Shown here: one piece after another, positions 1 through 11,875 of the stretch
Position numbering within the stretch: the first letter of the stretch is position 1
How the letters are laid out: each line of letters opens with the position of its first letter
Assembly: GCA_950097015.1 (NCBI GenBank)
Contig: CATNEN010000038.1
Location: 2,233,501-2,297,500, forward strand
Direction of reading: 5' to 3'
Source: Macrostomum hystrix
Taxonomy: Eukaryota; Platyhelminthes; Macrostomidae
Length of the DNA: 64,000 bases
Notes under the pieces: model-generated
The model's input: only the letters and a program-made list of their open reading frames with translations
What the model was told of the DNA's origin: nothing
The model's database searches: none
Made by a program: the position numbers and the translations under genes

Positions 1-1005
1 TGAGAGGGAGTGAGAGGGAGTGAATGGGGATGAGAGGGAGTGAAAGGGGATGAGAGGGAGTGAGAGGGAGTGAGAGGGAGTGAGAGGGAGTGAGAGGGAG
101 TGAGAGGGAGTGAGAGGGAGTCAGAGGGAGTGAGAGGGAGTAAGATTGAGTGAGAGGGAGTGAGAAGGAGTGAAAGGGAGTAAGAGGGAGTAATAGGGAG
201 TGAGAGGGAGTGAGAGGGAGTGAGAGGGAGTGAGAGGGAGTGAGAGGGAGTGAGAGGGAGTGAGAGGGAGTGAGAGGGAGTGAGAGGGAGTGAGAGGGAG
301 TGAGAGGGAGTCAGAGTGAGTGAGAGGGAGTGAGAGGGAATGAGAGGGAGTGAGAGGGAGTGAGAGGGAGTGAGAAGGAGTGAAAGGGAGTAAGAGGGGA
401 ATGGGGATGAGAGGGAGTGAGAGGGAATGAGAGGGAGTGAGAGGGAGTGAGAGGGAGTGAGAGGGAGTGAGAGGGAGTGAGAGGGAGTGAGAGGGAGTGA
501 GAGGGAGTAAGAGGGAGTGAGAGGGAGTGAGAGGGAGTGAGAGGGAGTGAGAGGGAGTGAGAGGGAGTGGGAGGGAGTGAGAGGGAGTGAGAGGGAGTGA
601 GATGGAGTGGGAGGGAGTGAGAGGGAGTGAGAGGGAGTGAGAGGGAGTAAGAGGGAGTGAGAGGGAGTGAGATGGAGTGGGAGGGAGTGAGAGGGAGTGA
701 GAGGGAGTGAGAGGGAGTGAGAGGGAGTGAGAGGGAGTAAGAGGGAGTGAGAGGGAGTGAGAGGGAGTGAGAGGGAGTGAGAGGGAGTGAGAGGGAGTGG
801 GAGGGAGTGAGAGGGAGTGAGAGGGAGTGAGAGGGAGTGAGAGGGAGTGAGAGGGAGTGAGAGGGAGTGAGAGGGAGTGAGAGGGAGTGAGAGGGAGTGA
901 GAGGGAGTGAGAGGGAGTAAGAGGGAGTGAGAGGGAGTGAGAGGGAGTGAGAGGGAGTGAGAGGGAGTGAGATGGAGTGGGAGGGAGTGACAGGGATTAA
1001 GAGGG
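1..1005. repeat. 10-bp purine minisatellite (TGAGAGGGAG)n
   Basis: About one hundred head-to-tail copies of a 10-bp purine unit on the plus strand, with scattered single-base variants (TAAGAGGGAG, TGAGATGGAG). The array runs off the left edge of the window, so its true length is unknown. It decays into unique sequence near 1005. Confidence 0.95.
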
Positions 1006-2075
1006 CTTTTGATGGAGTTATTGTGAGTTAGTTTGAGTCGCATTGTTATTTAAAATCAAAGCGGCAGAACTCAAGATTCCCAGGAGAAAATAAGAAAAAA
1101 CATCGACAACACAATAATTATTAATTGGAGCTGTTAATCAAAATTCCAGCAAGAATACTCGGGCTGCAGGCTGCTCTGGCTGACTAGATTCTGCAATGGC
1201 TGTTTCAATGACAACCTTATAATAATAAGTAATAAATTACTTTCAATGAATTTCGATTCATCGACTAATAAATGGAGGATTGCAAAGCCAAGCTAAAAGT
1301 AATTTATTTTCTGGATACAAATTTAAAAGATTAATATAAGCTAAAGTTTTCCAGATTACTACTTTCAGTAGCGAGTAAAAACAACAATTTTGTGTAGAGA
1401 ACAAAATCGATTCAACAAAAAACTAAACGATTAAAAATACTCTTCTAATTCAGAATGAATACAATTTTGCGATAAGCAAAACATCAGAAAAAGGCAAAAC
1501 ATCAGCTAAACATACCCAAAGTAAATTATACTGGTATAACGTAAATACAGAAGCTTAGAGTAAGACCAGACTAGAAAAAATCGGGGGGAAAAAACTCGCC
1601 TCATGCTACTGTGGTTAGTAGGGTGAATGCATTACAGATTTGCATCTGCAGTATAGATTAAATTTCTTGCGAGATGAGACAAAAAGGTACAGCGAAATCC
1701 ACGTATATTACTGACGGAATTATTAGAATGGATCGATAAAACGTCATAGGTAAAATTTTCATACAGCAAATATTGAATCGAAAAAAATGGTAGTTTTCTG
1801 ACGTGTGACTGAGTCGGCTTACAGTAAGAAGACTTAGCCAGAGCTTGGGCAGTGTGAATCGGAGTGATGTCCCAGCACTAGCAGCATACCCAACCCGGGT
1901 CAGGCCTCTGACATTCTCTGGGTGACATTTCGCTGCAACTAAACTGCTTCCTCTGTATAAAAGTGCACACTGGGAGAGAGAGTGAAGGATCACCAACTGA
2001 ATATATATATTTGTGTGCTAGGGAGAATGGAAATAATAATAACTGGTATGACTGTGGAGTGATGACACATTAGAG
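1006..2075. other. non-coding stretch, no gene seen
   Basis: AT-rich sequence without a credible exon. A perfect TATAAAAG motif lies at about 1957-1964, but no coding start follows it before the next repeat, so it is noted only as a possible promoter remnant. Confidence 0.4.
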
Positions 2076-2360
2076 AGCATATAGAAGAGATATGAGATAG
2101 AACCAGTGTAAAATAATGATGGGAGATAGGGCAGAGGACAGAGATTAGAGATTAGGGATGAGACATGAGAGAGATGAGGGATGAGAGATAAAAGATGAGG
2201 GATGAGAGATGAGAGATATAGATGAGAGAGATGAGAGACAGAGATGAGATATGAGAAACTGAGGGATGAGACAGATGAGAGATGAGAAATACAAGAGATG
2301 AGACAGATGAGATATGAGAAATATAAGGGATGAGACAGATGAGAGATAAGAAACATGAGC
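2076..2360. repeat. degenerate GATGAGA-type purine repeat
   Basis: Imperfect tandem units built from GAGATGAGA, GAGACAGATGAGA and GAGAAATA. They resemble the units of the array at 6017-6868. The long minus-strand open frames across it (Ser/Leu/Ile/His rich) are artefacts of the repeat. Confidence 0.8.
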
Positions 2361-2869
2361 CGTCCATAAAAGCTGAGACCAAAATGAATACAAAAAGGAA
2401 AACTTTACACATTTTAAAAAAGCAAACGAGGTCGCACAGGTGAAAAGATCGGAGACACTGGTAAATTTCTAGGAAAAAATCGCTTTCTTGTCTCGCTGTG
2501 CTGGAAAAGAACAAAGCAACAATAAGAATGCTAAAAGCGGCAAAATGGGAACGTTATCGCTGAAATACTTTCATTCGGCATGAAACAATAAATAACCATT
2601 GGACAACACATTATAAGTATAGGATTAGTTATTCTCGCTCAGTTTGCTTGTGACTGCGAACTCAAATCTAAATTAGTCCGAGTCCGAATCTGCAAACTCA
2701 ATGTCGGACAGCGAGTCAGGCCTGGAATTGAGCATATATTATAGTTATTATGAGTAAATAATTATTAGCATGAGACTCTATTGAGTGATAATACTTGCTC
2801 AGATCTGCCAAATATAGTCGGTGTCTTAAAAGTACAAGTCTGTACATGCTCCAGACGGAAATTTCGCAT

Positions 2870-3170
2870 AATAAACTGCATCATGATACACACCCAACCC
2901 TCACATGCCCCAGCCAATACTGGTACCCATTTAACAGCTGGGTGAGCTGAAGCAATGCAGAGTCAAGTGTCATGCTAAAGGATACAAATTTTTCCAGTGG
3001 AGTCTGGAATCGAACACCCGACCTTCACGTCGCGAGTCTCACCCTCTAACCACTAGGCTACAACCCCATCTGTCCATGGACTGAACAGCTTTACACAGCC
3101 TTTGGATGCGATGCGCAGTAGTTGCGGCTGTCACTGGTTTCAAGTGTCATTTCTTATCTATCAGATCTGA
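2870..3170 (-). mobile_element. tRNA-like SINE, family B
   Basis: On the minus strand, 3067 to about 2995 reads as a tRNA-like head with an A-box-like start and a B-box-like GGTGTTCGATTCCAG segment. It is followed by a body that mentions the same words as the plus-strand copy at 39118-39400 (AATGCAGA, AAATGGGTA, GTGAGGGTTG). This fits a tRNA-derived SINE. Borders are approximate. Confidence 0.5.
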
Positions 3171-3504
3171 TTGCATTTGGCACAGAGCTGCAAAAGTACA
3201 TTTTTTGTCTGATATGAAGTCGCCCAACAATCCGGCCTTCCGATAGAATACAACTATTAGAAGCTATTTTTAGCAAGAGAAATTCACAGCGCCAGATGAA
3301 TTTGCGAGGAAAGGAAGAAATTATTCGTTAATCTATCATAGACTAAAGAAAAATTTTCTAAATTAAGAAAAGTTGATCCCATGGAGAGTAATGAGCAGCA
3401 ACAGTTCTCCCTCATAGTTTTGAAAGCGTTCTTGCTTAGTGACTTCAACTTCGTCGAAGAATAGTAAGAATAATATTGAAAATAACACACTTTAATAATG
3501 AGAC

Positions 3505-3605
3505 GCAACGCCCACGCAACTTGTGGCTAAAGGACACAAATTGTTCCTGCGGAGGAGGGGATTCGAACTCCCGACCTTCGAGTCCGACCCTCTAAACTGG
3601 ACAGC
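3505..3605 (-). mobile_element. fragment of SINE family B head
   Basis: The minus strand carries a second, shorter tRNA-like head: a B-box-like GGGAGTTCGAATCCCC followed by AACAATTTGTGTCCTTTAG, close to the copy at 2995-3067. Only the head and a little of the body are present. Confidence 0.4.
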
Positions 3606-3816
3606 AATCCCTTGACATTCGACCATAGAGCAAATATTTGGCAAGAATTGGTATTGAATATTCTTAAGCACTTAGTTAAGGATGATCAGCTTGTAGAATA
3701 TTCAGAGATGAAGAACTGACTGGGTTTGTGCCATAGACAAAAATATTTTTACAACTAAAGCCGGGGTAAACAGCAGGAATATTCTGTTAGTTAATTTCCC
3801 CTATTTTAGTCTCCAG

Positions 3817-5514
3817 GGCCCGATTTCATAAAGCACTTGTCCGACAAATTACAACTGACAAGTGACAATTCCGGAAATTAATGCGTTTCATAAACATGAC
3901 CTACAAGTTGTCAATTCGACAAGTTACAAGTTACAAGTGACAAGTAAAATTCGACAAATTAAAAGCGCTTTTCTCGGGGTTTTGACCATAGATATTTGCT
4001 GAATCAGTTGCTTCTGCGCAGAATCGGCTCTTTTATTCATCCGAGTTTGACAAGTGGTTGGGACACTTGTAACTGTTGTGCCGTGGTGTACTTTCACTGC
4101 TTAGCGATCTCAGGCTTGCAGTTGATTGGCGCACTGGGCACTGTACTTTCCCTCCTCGGCTGTTTATGCTCCACTCACCCCAGTCTGTCGGGGCTCGCTG
4201 GCTTGGCTAGCTGCCCCACCCCTCTCAACGCGTCCCCCCAGCCTGTTATCGCCCCACCCTCCCGCTTGCGTGACTACCTTTAAAACCCCAAGTGTTACCA
4301 TGCTCGCGCAGCTGCTGATTGGTCCGGGCCGCCTCTCTCGCGCGCCGGCCAATCAGCAGCCTTCTCGCTGTTATCTTCTAAACTGGTTGTGTGGGTGGCC
4401 GGGTGGGCCCGGGGTAGCGATACCCGCGGCTTAGTCCGGCCAGCCTAAAATATATATTGGAGTGGCGCCGGTTAGGGGCTCCTTCGACCGTTTGCTCAAC
4501 CCTAACCCTCCAACCGAATCTGAGACTAATTAAGATTGTACCTTAAGGTAGTACCGACCGAGTCCCCCATCGGCGACCACCGCACAGTTAAAGTTGCAGT
4601 CTAAGAAACTGTTAAGTGAGTAACTTTGGTCTTTTTGTCACTCATTTGCGGGTCTGGCTGGGACTGAACTGCGCCATAGGGACGAACTGATCAAGTCTCC
4701 TGACGCGACCCCACGCTCGGATTCCGAAGTCAGTCCGACCAGCGGGCTGACGCCACCCTCGTGCTCGCTCACTGGAAGACAGGATCAGAAGGCGATCCGG
4801 CTTTGTCACAACATAGCACAGATCGCAAACTTCTACTATATTTGCTTTCGCCATGTCCGACACGGAAGATGAAGAGGAGTTGGCAATGCTGGCAAGACAA
4901 TTTCCAAAATTGCATCACACCAAAATTGCATCGTACCAGAGCTCGTCTCTTCAAATTGGCGCTCCAAACAGTGTCTCTTAAGTATTTCCACGGGATTTTG
5001 ACAGTTTCTGGTACAAAGCTGAATCCCATCGCCGAACATGACTCCAGAATTTCCTGCCATTTTTTCTGCTTGTCTTTCTCCGTCAGTGTGCTACTAAACT
5101 TTCCAAACAAAACTTCTCTCCCATCTCCGATGCGCTCTAAAAGAAAAAGCTTGGCAGCCTCTTTCTCCTTCATAATCAAACAGTAAGAACACTTTATAAA
5201 AATATAATGACTTGCGATCAGAGAATATTTAGTATACTGTGATAGAATGATAACGTAGCTTTAAAAAGTGAAGCAGATTTTCGAGTTCCGCCGGGAGTTT
5301 GGCTTAGGACCATAGACTAAAGAGGCAACACAAGTGTCTCCACAAAAATGGATCGATTTCTCACAGTTTGCCCATAGACACCAGACACGATCTATTTTTA
5401 ACACGAAGGGCGAGCTTCGGTTTATGAAACCGAAATCGTTGTCACTTGTCGCTTGTTGCTTGTAACTTGTCAAATTGTCACTTGTCGCTTGTAGGCTTTT
5501 TATGAAATCGGGCC
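3817..5514. mobile_element. PIF/Harbinger-like DNA transposon, non-autonomous
   Basis: A 1,698-bp element bounded by terminal inverted repeats starting GGCCCGATTTCATAAA (left) and ending TTTATGAAATCGGGCC (right). A 3-bp direct repeat CAG lies immediately outside (3814-3816 and 5515-5517). Just inside both ends are further inverted, degenerate ACAAGTGACAA-type repeats. Three-bp target duplications and short G-rich termini fit PIF/Harbinger. Inside is a minus-strand Myb/SANT-like ORF (about 4769-5179), the accessory gene usual for this superfamily. No DDE transposase was recognised. A GC-rich middle (4100-4460) holds a perfect 12-bp inverted repeat with CCAAT boxes (4311-4322 and 4349-4360) and a TATATATT at 4450. 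Confidence 0.7.
4769..5179 (-). pseudogene. Myb/SANT-like DNA-binding ORF of the Harbinger element
   Basis: The minus-strand reading frame contains EVLFGKFSSTLTEKDKQKKW followed by QEI, then ETVKIPWKYLRD. This is the pattern of NAIF1-type Myb/SANT-like domains: a helix ending in LFGKF, K..W.EI, then V...W..L. These proteins accompany Harbinger transposases. The ORF lacks a convincing longer C-terminus and may be a fragment. A plus-strand frame from 4852 (acidic start MSDTEDEEEL) overlaps it and could be the start of a transposase exon instead; I cannot decide. Confidence 0.5.
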
Positions 5515-6016
5515 CAGCCTAACCACGTGTTCGTCAAATATTCTGCCTCTGGAGTTCTGAGCGAATCGTATAAGTGAAACACTGAGACACGGTTGCCTCA
5601 AGAAGATGAATAAATTCTTCAGAACTATTTGAGTGTTGCGTGGTTCTAGAAAATCCGTAGGCGGATTGGCAAGTCGAAACAGTAAAAAATTCAATTATAA
5701 GTCTCGTTAAACAGTCCAGTGTTTTGTCTCGGGCAGAAATAGGTGAGGCGTAACGCTCGCACTAACATTGGCTTTTCGGCATTTTCTGCTTCAGCAGAGG
5801 CCAAAGCTATAATTATATAAATGAAATTTAGCAGGCTAAATAGGAGCTGCATAGCCAGTAAATGGGACTGTACTCACACGGGACCATAACTAGATTTCTT
5901 CTGGGACTAAAAACTAACCAAATTATCAATTCGGTCTAAACCCAAACTTACAGCAATTGCTAAATAATACATTTTCTCTTCTTTCAGGATAAACGATTTT
6001 CAGCATAATAGCTTTC
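5515..6016. other. non-coding stretch, no gene seen
   Basis: Unique sequence between the Harbinger-like element and the purine minisatellite. No splice-framed exon, RNA gene or repeat was recognised. Confidence 0.4.
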
Positions 6017-6868
6017 CTGGAACTGAGGAATGAGAGATAAGAAAGATTAGAGATGAGAAATATGAGAGATAAGAAATGTGAGAGATGAGAAATATGAGAG
6101 ATGAGAAATATGAGAGATGAGAAATGTGAGAGATGAGAAATATGAGAGATGAGAAATGTGAGAGATGAGAAATATGAGAGATGAGAAATATGAGAGATGA
6201 GAAAGAGAAGAGTTGAGAAGCACGAGAGATGGGAAATATGAGAGATGAGAGAGATGAGAAATATGAGAGATGAGAAAGATGATAGATGAGAAAGAGAAGA
6301 GATGAGAAGCACGAGAGATGGGAAATATGAGAGATAAGAAATATGAGAGATGAGAAATGTGAGAGATGAGAAATATGAGAGATAAGAAATATGAGAGATG
6401 AGAAATATGAGAGATGGGAAATATGAGAGATGAGAGAGATGAGAAATATGAGAGATGAGAAAGATGATAGATGAGAAAGAGAAGAGATGAGAAGCACGAG
6501 AGATGGGAAATATGAGAGATAAGAAATATGAGAGATGAGAAATGTGAGAGATGAGAAATATGAGAGATAAGAAATATGAGAGATGAGAAATATGAGAGAT
6601 GAGAAATATGAGAGATGAGAAATATGAGAGATAAGAAAGATGAGCGATGAGAAATATGAGAGATGAGAAATATGAGAGATGAGAAAAATGAGAGATGAGA
6701 AAGAGAAACGATGAGAAAGATGATAGATGAGAAAGATGATAAATGAGAAAGAGAAGAGATGAGAAGCACGAGAGATGGGAAATATGAGAGATGAGCAACA
6801 TGAGAGATGAGAAGATAAAAGGTGAGAAATATGAGAGAAGAGATATATGAAGAGTAGAAATATGAGAG
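6017..6868. repeat. 16-bp purine minisatellite (GAGATGAGAAATATGA)n
   Basis: About fifty imperfect 16-bp purine-rich units on the plus strand, with higher-order blocks that include GAAGAGATGAGAAGCACGAG. It ends just before the palindrome at 6881-6896. Its long open frames are repeat artefacts. Confidence 0.9.
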
Positions 6869-6880
6869 ACGAGCTAAACT

Positions 6881-6896
6881 CCTCCTCCGGAGGAGG
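6881..6896. repeat. perfect 16-bp palindrome at array junction
   Basis: CCTCCTCCGGAGGAGG is its own reverse complement. It lies exactly between the purine-rich array to the left and the pyrimidine-rich array to the right, at the point where purine content switches strand. Confidence 0.9.
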
Positions 6897-6908
6897 TTGA
6901 GGGGAGAG

Positions 6909-8050
6909 AACTCCCATCGCCTCATCTCCCATCGCCTCATCTCCCATCGCCTCATCTCCCATCGCCTGATCTCCCATCGCCTCATCTCCCATCGCCTCAT
7001 CTCCCATCGCCTCATCTCCCATCCCCTCATCTCCCATCGCCTCATCTTCCATGGCCTCATCTTCCATCGCCTCATCTTCCATCGCCTCATCTTCCATCGC
7101 CTCATCTCCCATCGCCTGATCTCCCATCCCCTCATCTCCCATCGCCTCATCTTCCATCGCCTCATCTCCCATCGCCTGATCTCCCATCCGCTCATCTCCC
7201 ATCGCCTCATCTTCCATCGCCTCATCTCCCATCCCCTCATCTCCCATCGCCTCATCTTCCATCGCCTCATCTCCCATCGCCTCATCTCCCATCGCCTCAT
7301 CTCCCATCGCCTCATCTTCCATCGCCTCATCTTCCATCGCCTCATCTTCCATCGCCTCATCTTCCATCGCCTCATCTTCCATCGCCTCATCTCCCATCGC
7401 CTCATCTCCCATCCCCTCATCTCCCATCGCCTCATCTTCCATCGCCTCATCTTCCATCGCCTCATCTTCCATCGCCTCATCTTCCATCGCCTCATCTTCC
7501 ATCGCCTCATCTCCCATCCCCTCATCTCCCATCGCCTCATCTTCCATCGCCTCATCTCCCATCGCCTCATCTCCCATCGCCTCATCTTCCATCGCCTCAT
7601 CTCCCATCCCCTCATCTCCTATCGCCTCATCTTCCATCGCCTCATCTCCCATCGCCTCATCTTCCATCGCCTAATCTCCCATCGCCTCATCTCCCATCGC
7701 CTCATCTCCCATCGCCTGATCTCCCATCGCCTCATCTCCCGTCGCCACATCTCCTATCGCCTGATCTCCCATCGCCTCATTTCTCATTGCCTCATCTCCC
7801 GTCGCCACATCTCCCATCGCCTGATCTCCCATCGCCTGATCTCCCATCGCCTCATCTCCCATCGCCTGATCTCCCATCGCCTGATCTCCCATCGCCTGAT
7901 CTCCCATCGGCTCATCTCCCGTTGCCTGATCTCCCATCGCCTGATCTCCCATCGCCTGATCTCCCATCGCCTCATCTCCGATCGCCTGATCTCCCATCGC
8001 CTGATCTCCCATTGCCTGATCTCCCATTGCCTGATCTCAAATCGCCTCAG
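6909..8050. repeat. 15-bp pyrimidine minisatellite (ATCTCCCATCGCCTC)n
   Basis: About seventy-five 15-bp units on the plus strand. Common variants are CTTCC, CGCCTG and CCCCTC; the last third favours the CTG form. Because 15 is a multiple of three, all six frames stay open for long stretches, giving 398-residue and longer spurious ORFs. The reverse complement unit GAGATGAGGCGATGG resembles the unit of the array at 6017-6868. Confidence 0.95.
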
Positions 8051-8732
8051 TTCTTTTCAAATGTTAAAAAGCAAAATAATAATTCACAGTTGAAATTTCA
8101 TTGCCTTTAGCGCAAAGGGCAGCCAGTTTTTTAGTAAGTACATTCTTCTCCGCCTACACTGAGAGGCCCGCAAATTTAAAAATTATATATTAACCCAGCC
8201 AACTCTGCCCTGCCCATTGAACGCACTTCAATATTGAACAAATCAGACCCCTCAATAGAACTGACTAACGGCACCCTCTCTCCGCCAATACACAGAGGCA
8301 GTTAGAATGTGCGTACGGCCACCTCTCCGCCCCATTTTTTTTCAAACCGACTGCCAACCCTCCACTGGAGAGAAAATACACTAAACAGATAGGCACAAAA
8401 TGTTGACGCAACTCATTTAACCGAGGCCAATTTCATCACAGCGGGAAGGACATTTGCCTACTATATACTACTTAATAGCCTTTCTGCTTTTTTGAGGATC
8501 ATAGAATTTGAAATTTCAGAATTAAAATAGCCTATAGCCTTCCTCGGAAAATTTCCCATTTTCCCATATAAGTTTCAACGCTGAGTTGCCAGTATTCTAG
8601 GAGGAGATGTCGAACTGACACACACACAGACACACACACACAGACAAACAACACGTGAAAATTAGTATATTTAGAGATGAGAAGGCAAGGATCGCTTCCC
8701 GAAGGAGCGGTGGAAATCGAGTCGAGTCGGAC
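8051..8732. other. intergenic, likely 3' side of the PP2C-like gene
   Basis: No exon seen. A short CA-type microsatellite sits at about 8619-8652. The region is downstream of the stop codon of the minus-strand phosphatase-like gene and may hold its 3' UTR. Confidence 0.4.
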
Positions 8733-11700
8733 TTACGCAAATGAGCAGCTGTTGACTCGCTTGACTCCAACACCGGCGGCAGCCGCAGCCACCGCAACAA
8801 GCCGCCGGTCGGCACCGACGCTGCCGCCGCAGCCAGAGTCGCTGGTTGGCGACGCGCAGCTGTCCGAAGTTGCACAGCCGGCGGTCATCGCCGAGCAGAG
8901 CCTGAAAGCCGCGGTGTCCTCGTAGACCTCGAACTGGTCGCCGCGGTACACGCCAATTTCATAGGCGGCTAGGCAGGCGTGGTCCAGCTTGCCGGGCAGT
9001 CGGTTCAGCTGTTCAGCCAGGCCGGTGGCTCGCCGCAGACAGCCGCGCGGTGGAATTCGACGCTTGCCACCGCCGTTGCTTGTGGTAGCTGTTTTAGTTG
9101 CGTTTGCTGTTGTGTCTGCTGCCGGAGTTGCAGCGTCTGCGTTGCTGCCGCCGCCGCCACCGCCATCACGAAGATGAAGCTCGGGTGATTCTAACAGGTC
9201 GCGTTTTTGCTGCAAAGTTTTGTGCAGTTTCGATCAGTGTTTTTACACTCGAAACTGCGTGCTAAAAGAATTGTAATCTTAAACGATAATTTTACCGGGG
9301 AAAACAAGTAGCATTGGGTAGAAAGAGCTCTATAATTAGAGCTTAGTCAAGTGAGGTGGGGACTTGATAACTCAAGCTCTTCCTGATATTCTATAAATAG
9401 TTACAATGTACAACTCAGCGTGCGGTGGGTGCTTGAGACAGTAAAGGCGGGTTTGAAAATTTGACCGGCGCTCGATATTCTATAAATAGTAACAATGTAC
9501 ACTTCAGCGTGCGGTGGGTGCTTGAGACAGTAAAGGCGGGCTTGAAAATTTGACCGGCGCTCGATATTCTATAAATAGAAACAATTTACACTTTAGCGTG
9601 CGGTGGGTGCTTGAGACAGTAAAGGCGAGTTTGAAAATTTGACCGGCGCTCGATATTCTATAAATAGAAACAATGTACACTTTAGCGTGCGGTGGGTGCT
9701 TAAGACAGTAAAGGCGAGTTTGAAAATTTGACCGGCGCTCGAAATTCTATAAATAGAAACAATGTACACTGCTGCGTGAGGTGGGCAAGAGCGTAAGCTT
9801 GAGACTGGGGGTTGTCAGTTCAGGGGTAGATTTAAAAAATTGTATGGCTTCTTATTTTTTACATTTAATAACAACGTAGATTTTAGGCAAATTGATTTGA
9901 ATAGGAACGGTTGGGTGCTTAGTGTTTTTAATTATTTAGTTGCGGTTATCGCAGCTTAAAAGTAGTTTATCTGTGGCACAATGTCAATAAAAAAGTTAGC
10001 CTACCTGGGTGACTGTCCTGACGCAGCTCAGCAGACAGTTGCACAGTTCCCTAGCTGACGGCATCTCCCCGGTGGCCAGTTCATGCTCCAGCAGGACTCT
10101 CTCCATCTGCTTCAGGGCGTACTGATGCCGCTCAGCCGGTCGAAGCTCCGGCTTCTCAGTCGGCTGAGACGACAAAGACGAAGCCGGCGATTTGTCGATT
10201 GGGGCCTCGGGTACGGCGATTCTTTGCACCACCGGGTCGAAGTTATCAGTAACGCCGTCAGTGGCCAGGAACAATAGGTCGCCGGGGTCACAGACGGTCA
10301 GGGAGCAGGTGAGGTTGTGCAGCTCCGGCTGGGCGCCGTCCCGGGCAGGCCCGAGGGCGCCGCCGGCGTCTCGCATGTCGCGTGCCGACCAGACGTCGTG
10401 CGAGCCGACGGTGATTTCGCGAATGCCTCGCGCCTTCGACCAGACGTAGGCCAGGGTGTCGCCAAGGTTGACGGAGCAGACAGCGAACTGCGGCTGGCGA
10501 GCCAGCGGCAGGACGAGCGTCATGCAGAGGGTGGTCAGGCCTGCCTGGGCGCGCAGGATGGCAGCGTGGGCGGCGGTGAAGGCCTCCAAAAGGACGCTTA
10601 GCGTCTTGCGCGTGTCAGGCAGGGCGTCTGGCAGGGCGGCGTAGCTGCGGGTGGAGATGACGGACGCAACGCATATTTTGAGATTAGTCTTGAGCACACG
10701 CCATATTCACTCTGCCTTGAGCACACACACCATTCACCTTGAGCACACACCATTTACTTGCCTTGACCACACTCCATTCATATCTGCCTTGAGCAGAGCT
10801 GAGCACACCCCAGTCCCCTGCCTTGAGCAGAGCTGAGCACACTCCGGTCCCCTGCCTTGAGCAGAGCTGAGCAGTCACCAACCTGTTAGCGTGCATGAGG
10901 CCGGCGCGAACCGCAGCTCTGGCAGCCAGGCGACTCTTTTCGCCCCAGTTAACACCATCAGCCACCGCCAGAACCGCTGAGTTGGCCCTGGCAACCAGAC
11001 CAAAGCAGTCCGCTATTGGATCGCCAGACACACGGCCGGTCACCGGGCTGACGTCGTAGAGGCTGATCGCCGAGCCGAAAGCTTTGCGCGATGGTCGGCG
11101 CCAGAATTCCGCGCTAGTGATGCAACTCGATGCGGTGGAGAGTTTTAGGCCTGCAGAACCATTGGTTGAATCAGCATTCAAGATTGATAGAAATTAGTAA
11201 TACCAGTTGGGCTGGATGTACAACCAGTGGCACAGCTGCTCATACTGCGCGTGGCGGCGTTCAATTTTTCAGTCCACGGATCTCTACCCGGTCTCATCTC
11301 TCCCCTGTCTCATCTCTCCCCTGTCTTATCTCTCCCCTGTCTTATCTCTTTCCTGTCTCATCTCTCCCCAGTCTCATCTCTCCCTGTCTTATCTCTCCCC
11401 GGTCTCATCTCTCCCCTGTCTTATCTCTCCCCGGTCTCATCTCTCCCCTGTCTTATCTCTCCCCGGTCTCATCTCTCCCCGGTCTCATCTCTCCCCTGTC
11501 TTATCTCTCCCCTGTCTTATCTCTCCCCTGTCTTATCTCTCCCATGTCTATTTTATAGTTCGAACTGTTGACAACAAGGACGCACCCACCGTTGCCAGAA
11601 AGCGATGGCTTTCGGTCGCATACAGTCAGGGAAGCCTCGGCCAATCCGTCGTCCGGCCCAGAGCAAGCGGCGAACACTGCGGACTCCAGTTGGCCAAGCG

Positions 11701-11875
11701 GCAGCGAGGGCACGTCATCGGGCGCCGAACCGAACCAGACAGTCTCCGCCGCGCGCTCCTGACCGCGGTAGCTGCCGCTGGAGTTGTTAGGTAAGGGTTG
11801 AGAAGCCACGTGAGTGTAATAATTTAAGCCGACACATCTCTCATAGTTGATTTTCAACCTAGGATTCTGTCCAAC
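8733..11875 (-). CDS. PP2C-like phosphatase-domain protein (CG9801-like), 5' incomplete
   Basis: Four exons join in phase: about 11875-11590, 11150-10883, 10644-10005 and 9209-8733 (stop TAA). The second exon carries GDPIADCFGLVAR and AVADGVNWGEKSRLAARAA. The third carries VNLGDTLAYV, SHDVWSARDMRDAGGALGP and DLLFLATDGVTDNFDPV. These correspond to the three Asp/Gly motifs of PP2C (metal-dependent Ser/Thr phosphatase) folds and match the insect CG9801 type best, from memory. The fourth has KLDHACLAAYEIGVY, the usual end of the domain. Catalytic metal-binding Asp are present, but CG9801-type proteins are called PP2C-like, and activity is not proven. No ATG lies in the first exon, so the start is upstream and unseen. 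Every intron holds a minisatellite. The last exon has a Gly run and Ala/Val runs. Confidence 0.75.
9385..9775. repeat. 89-bp tandem repeat, about 4.4 units, in PP2C-like intron
   Basis: Units read GCGTGCGGTGGGTGCTTGAG through to CTATAAATAGTAACAATGTA, with few differences between copies. Each contains a TATAAATAG. The array lies in the last intron of the minus-strand gene. Confidence 0.9.
10690..10872. repeat. degenerate tandem repeat (GCCTTGAGCA.. units) in intron
   Basis: Variable-length units starting CCTTGAGCACACACCATTCA or CCTTGAGCAGAGCTGAGCAC. It fills most of the intron between the second and third visible exons of the PP2C-like gene. Confidence 0.8.
11287..11551. repeat. 16-17-bp pyrimidine repeat (TCTCATCTCTCCCCTG)n in intron
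   Basis: About sixteen units alternating CTGTCTTATC and CGGTCTCATC forms. It fills most of the intron between the first and second visible exons of the PP2C-like gene. Confidence 0.9.

Noticed and set aside
4073-4813. Solo LTR with TGTTGTG...CACAACA ends inside the Harbinger-like element
   Set aside because: The flanking bases show no target-site duplication and no primer-binding site follows.
6000-8093. ORFs of 398, 522 and 555 residues on both strands
   Set aside because: They are translations of 15-bp and 16-bp tandem repeats, with no domain and no splice support. A multiple-of-three period keeps frames open.
8677-9188. Plus-strand Ala/Gln/Val-rich ORFs
   Set aside because: They are antisense to the last exon of the PP2C-like gene, which fits its family and splice phases.
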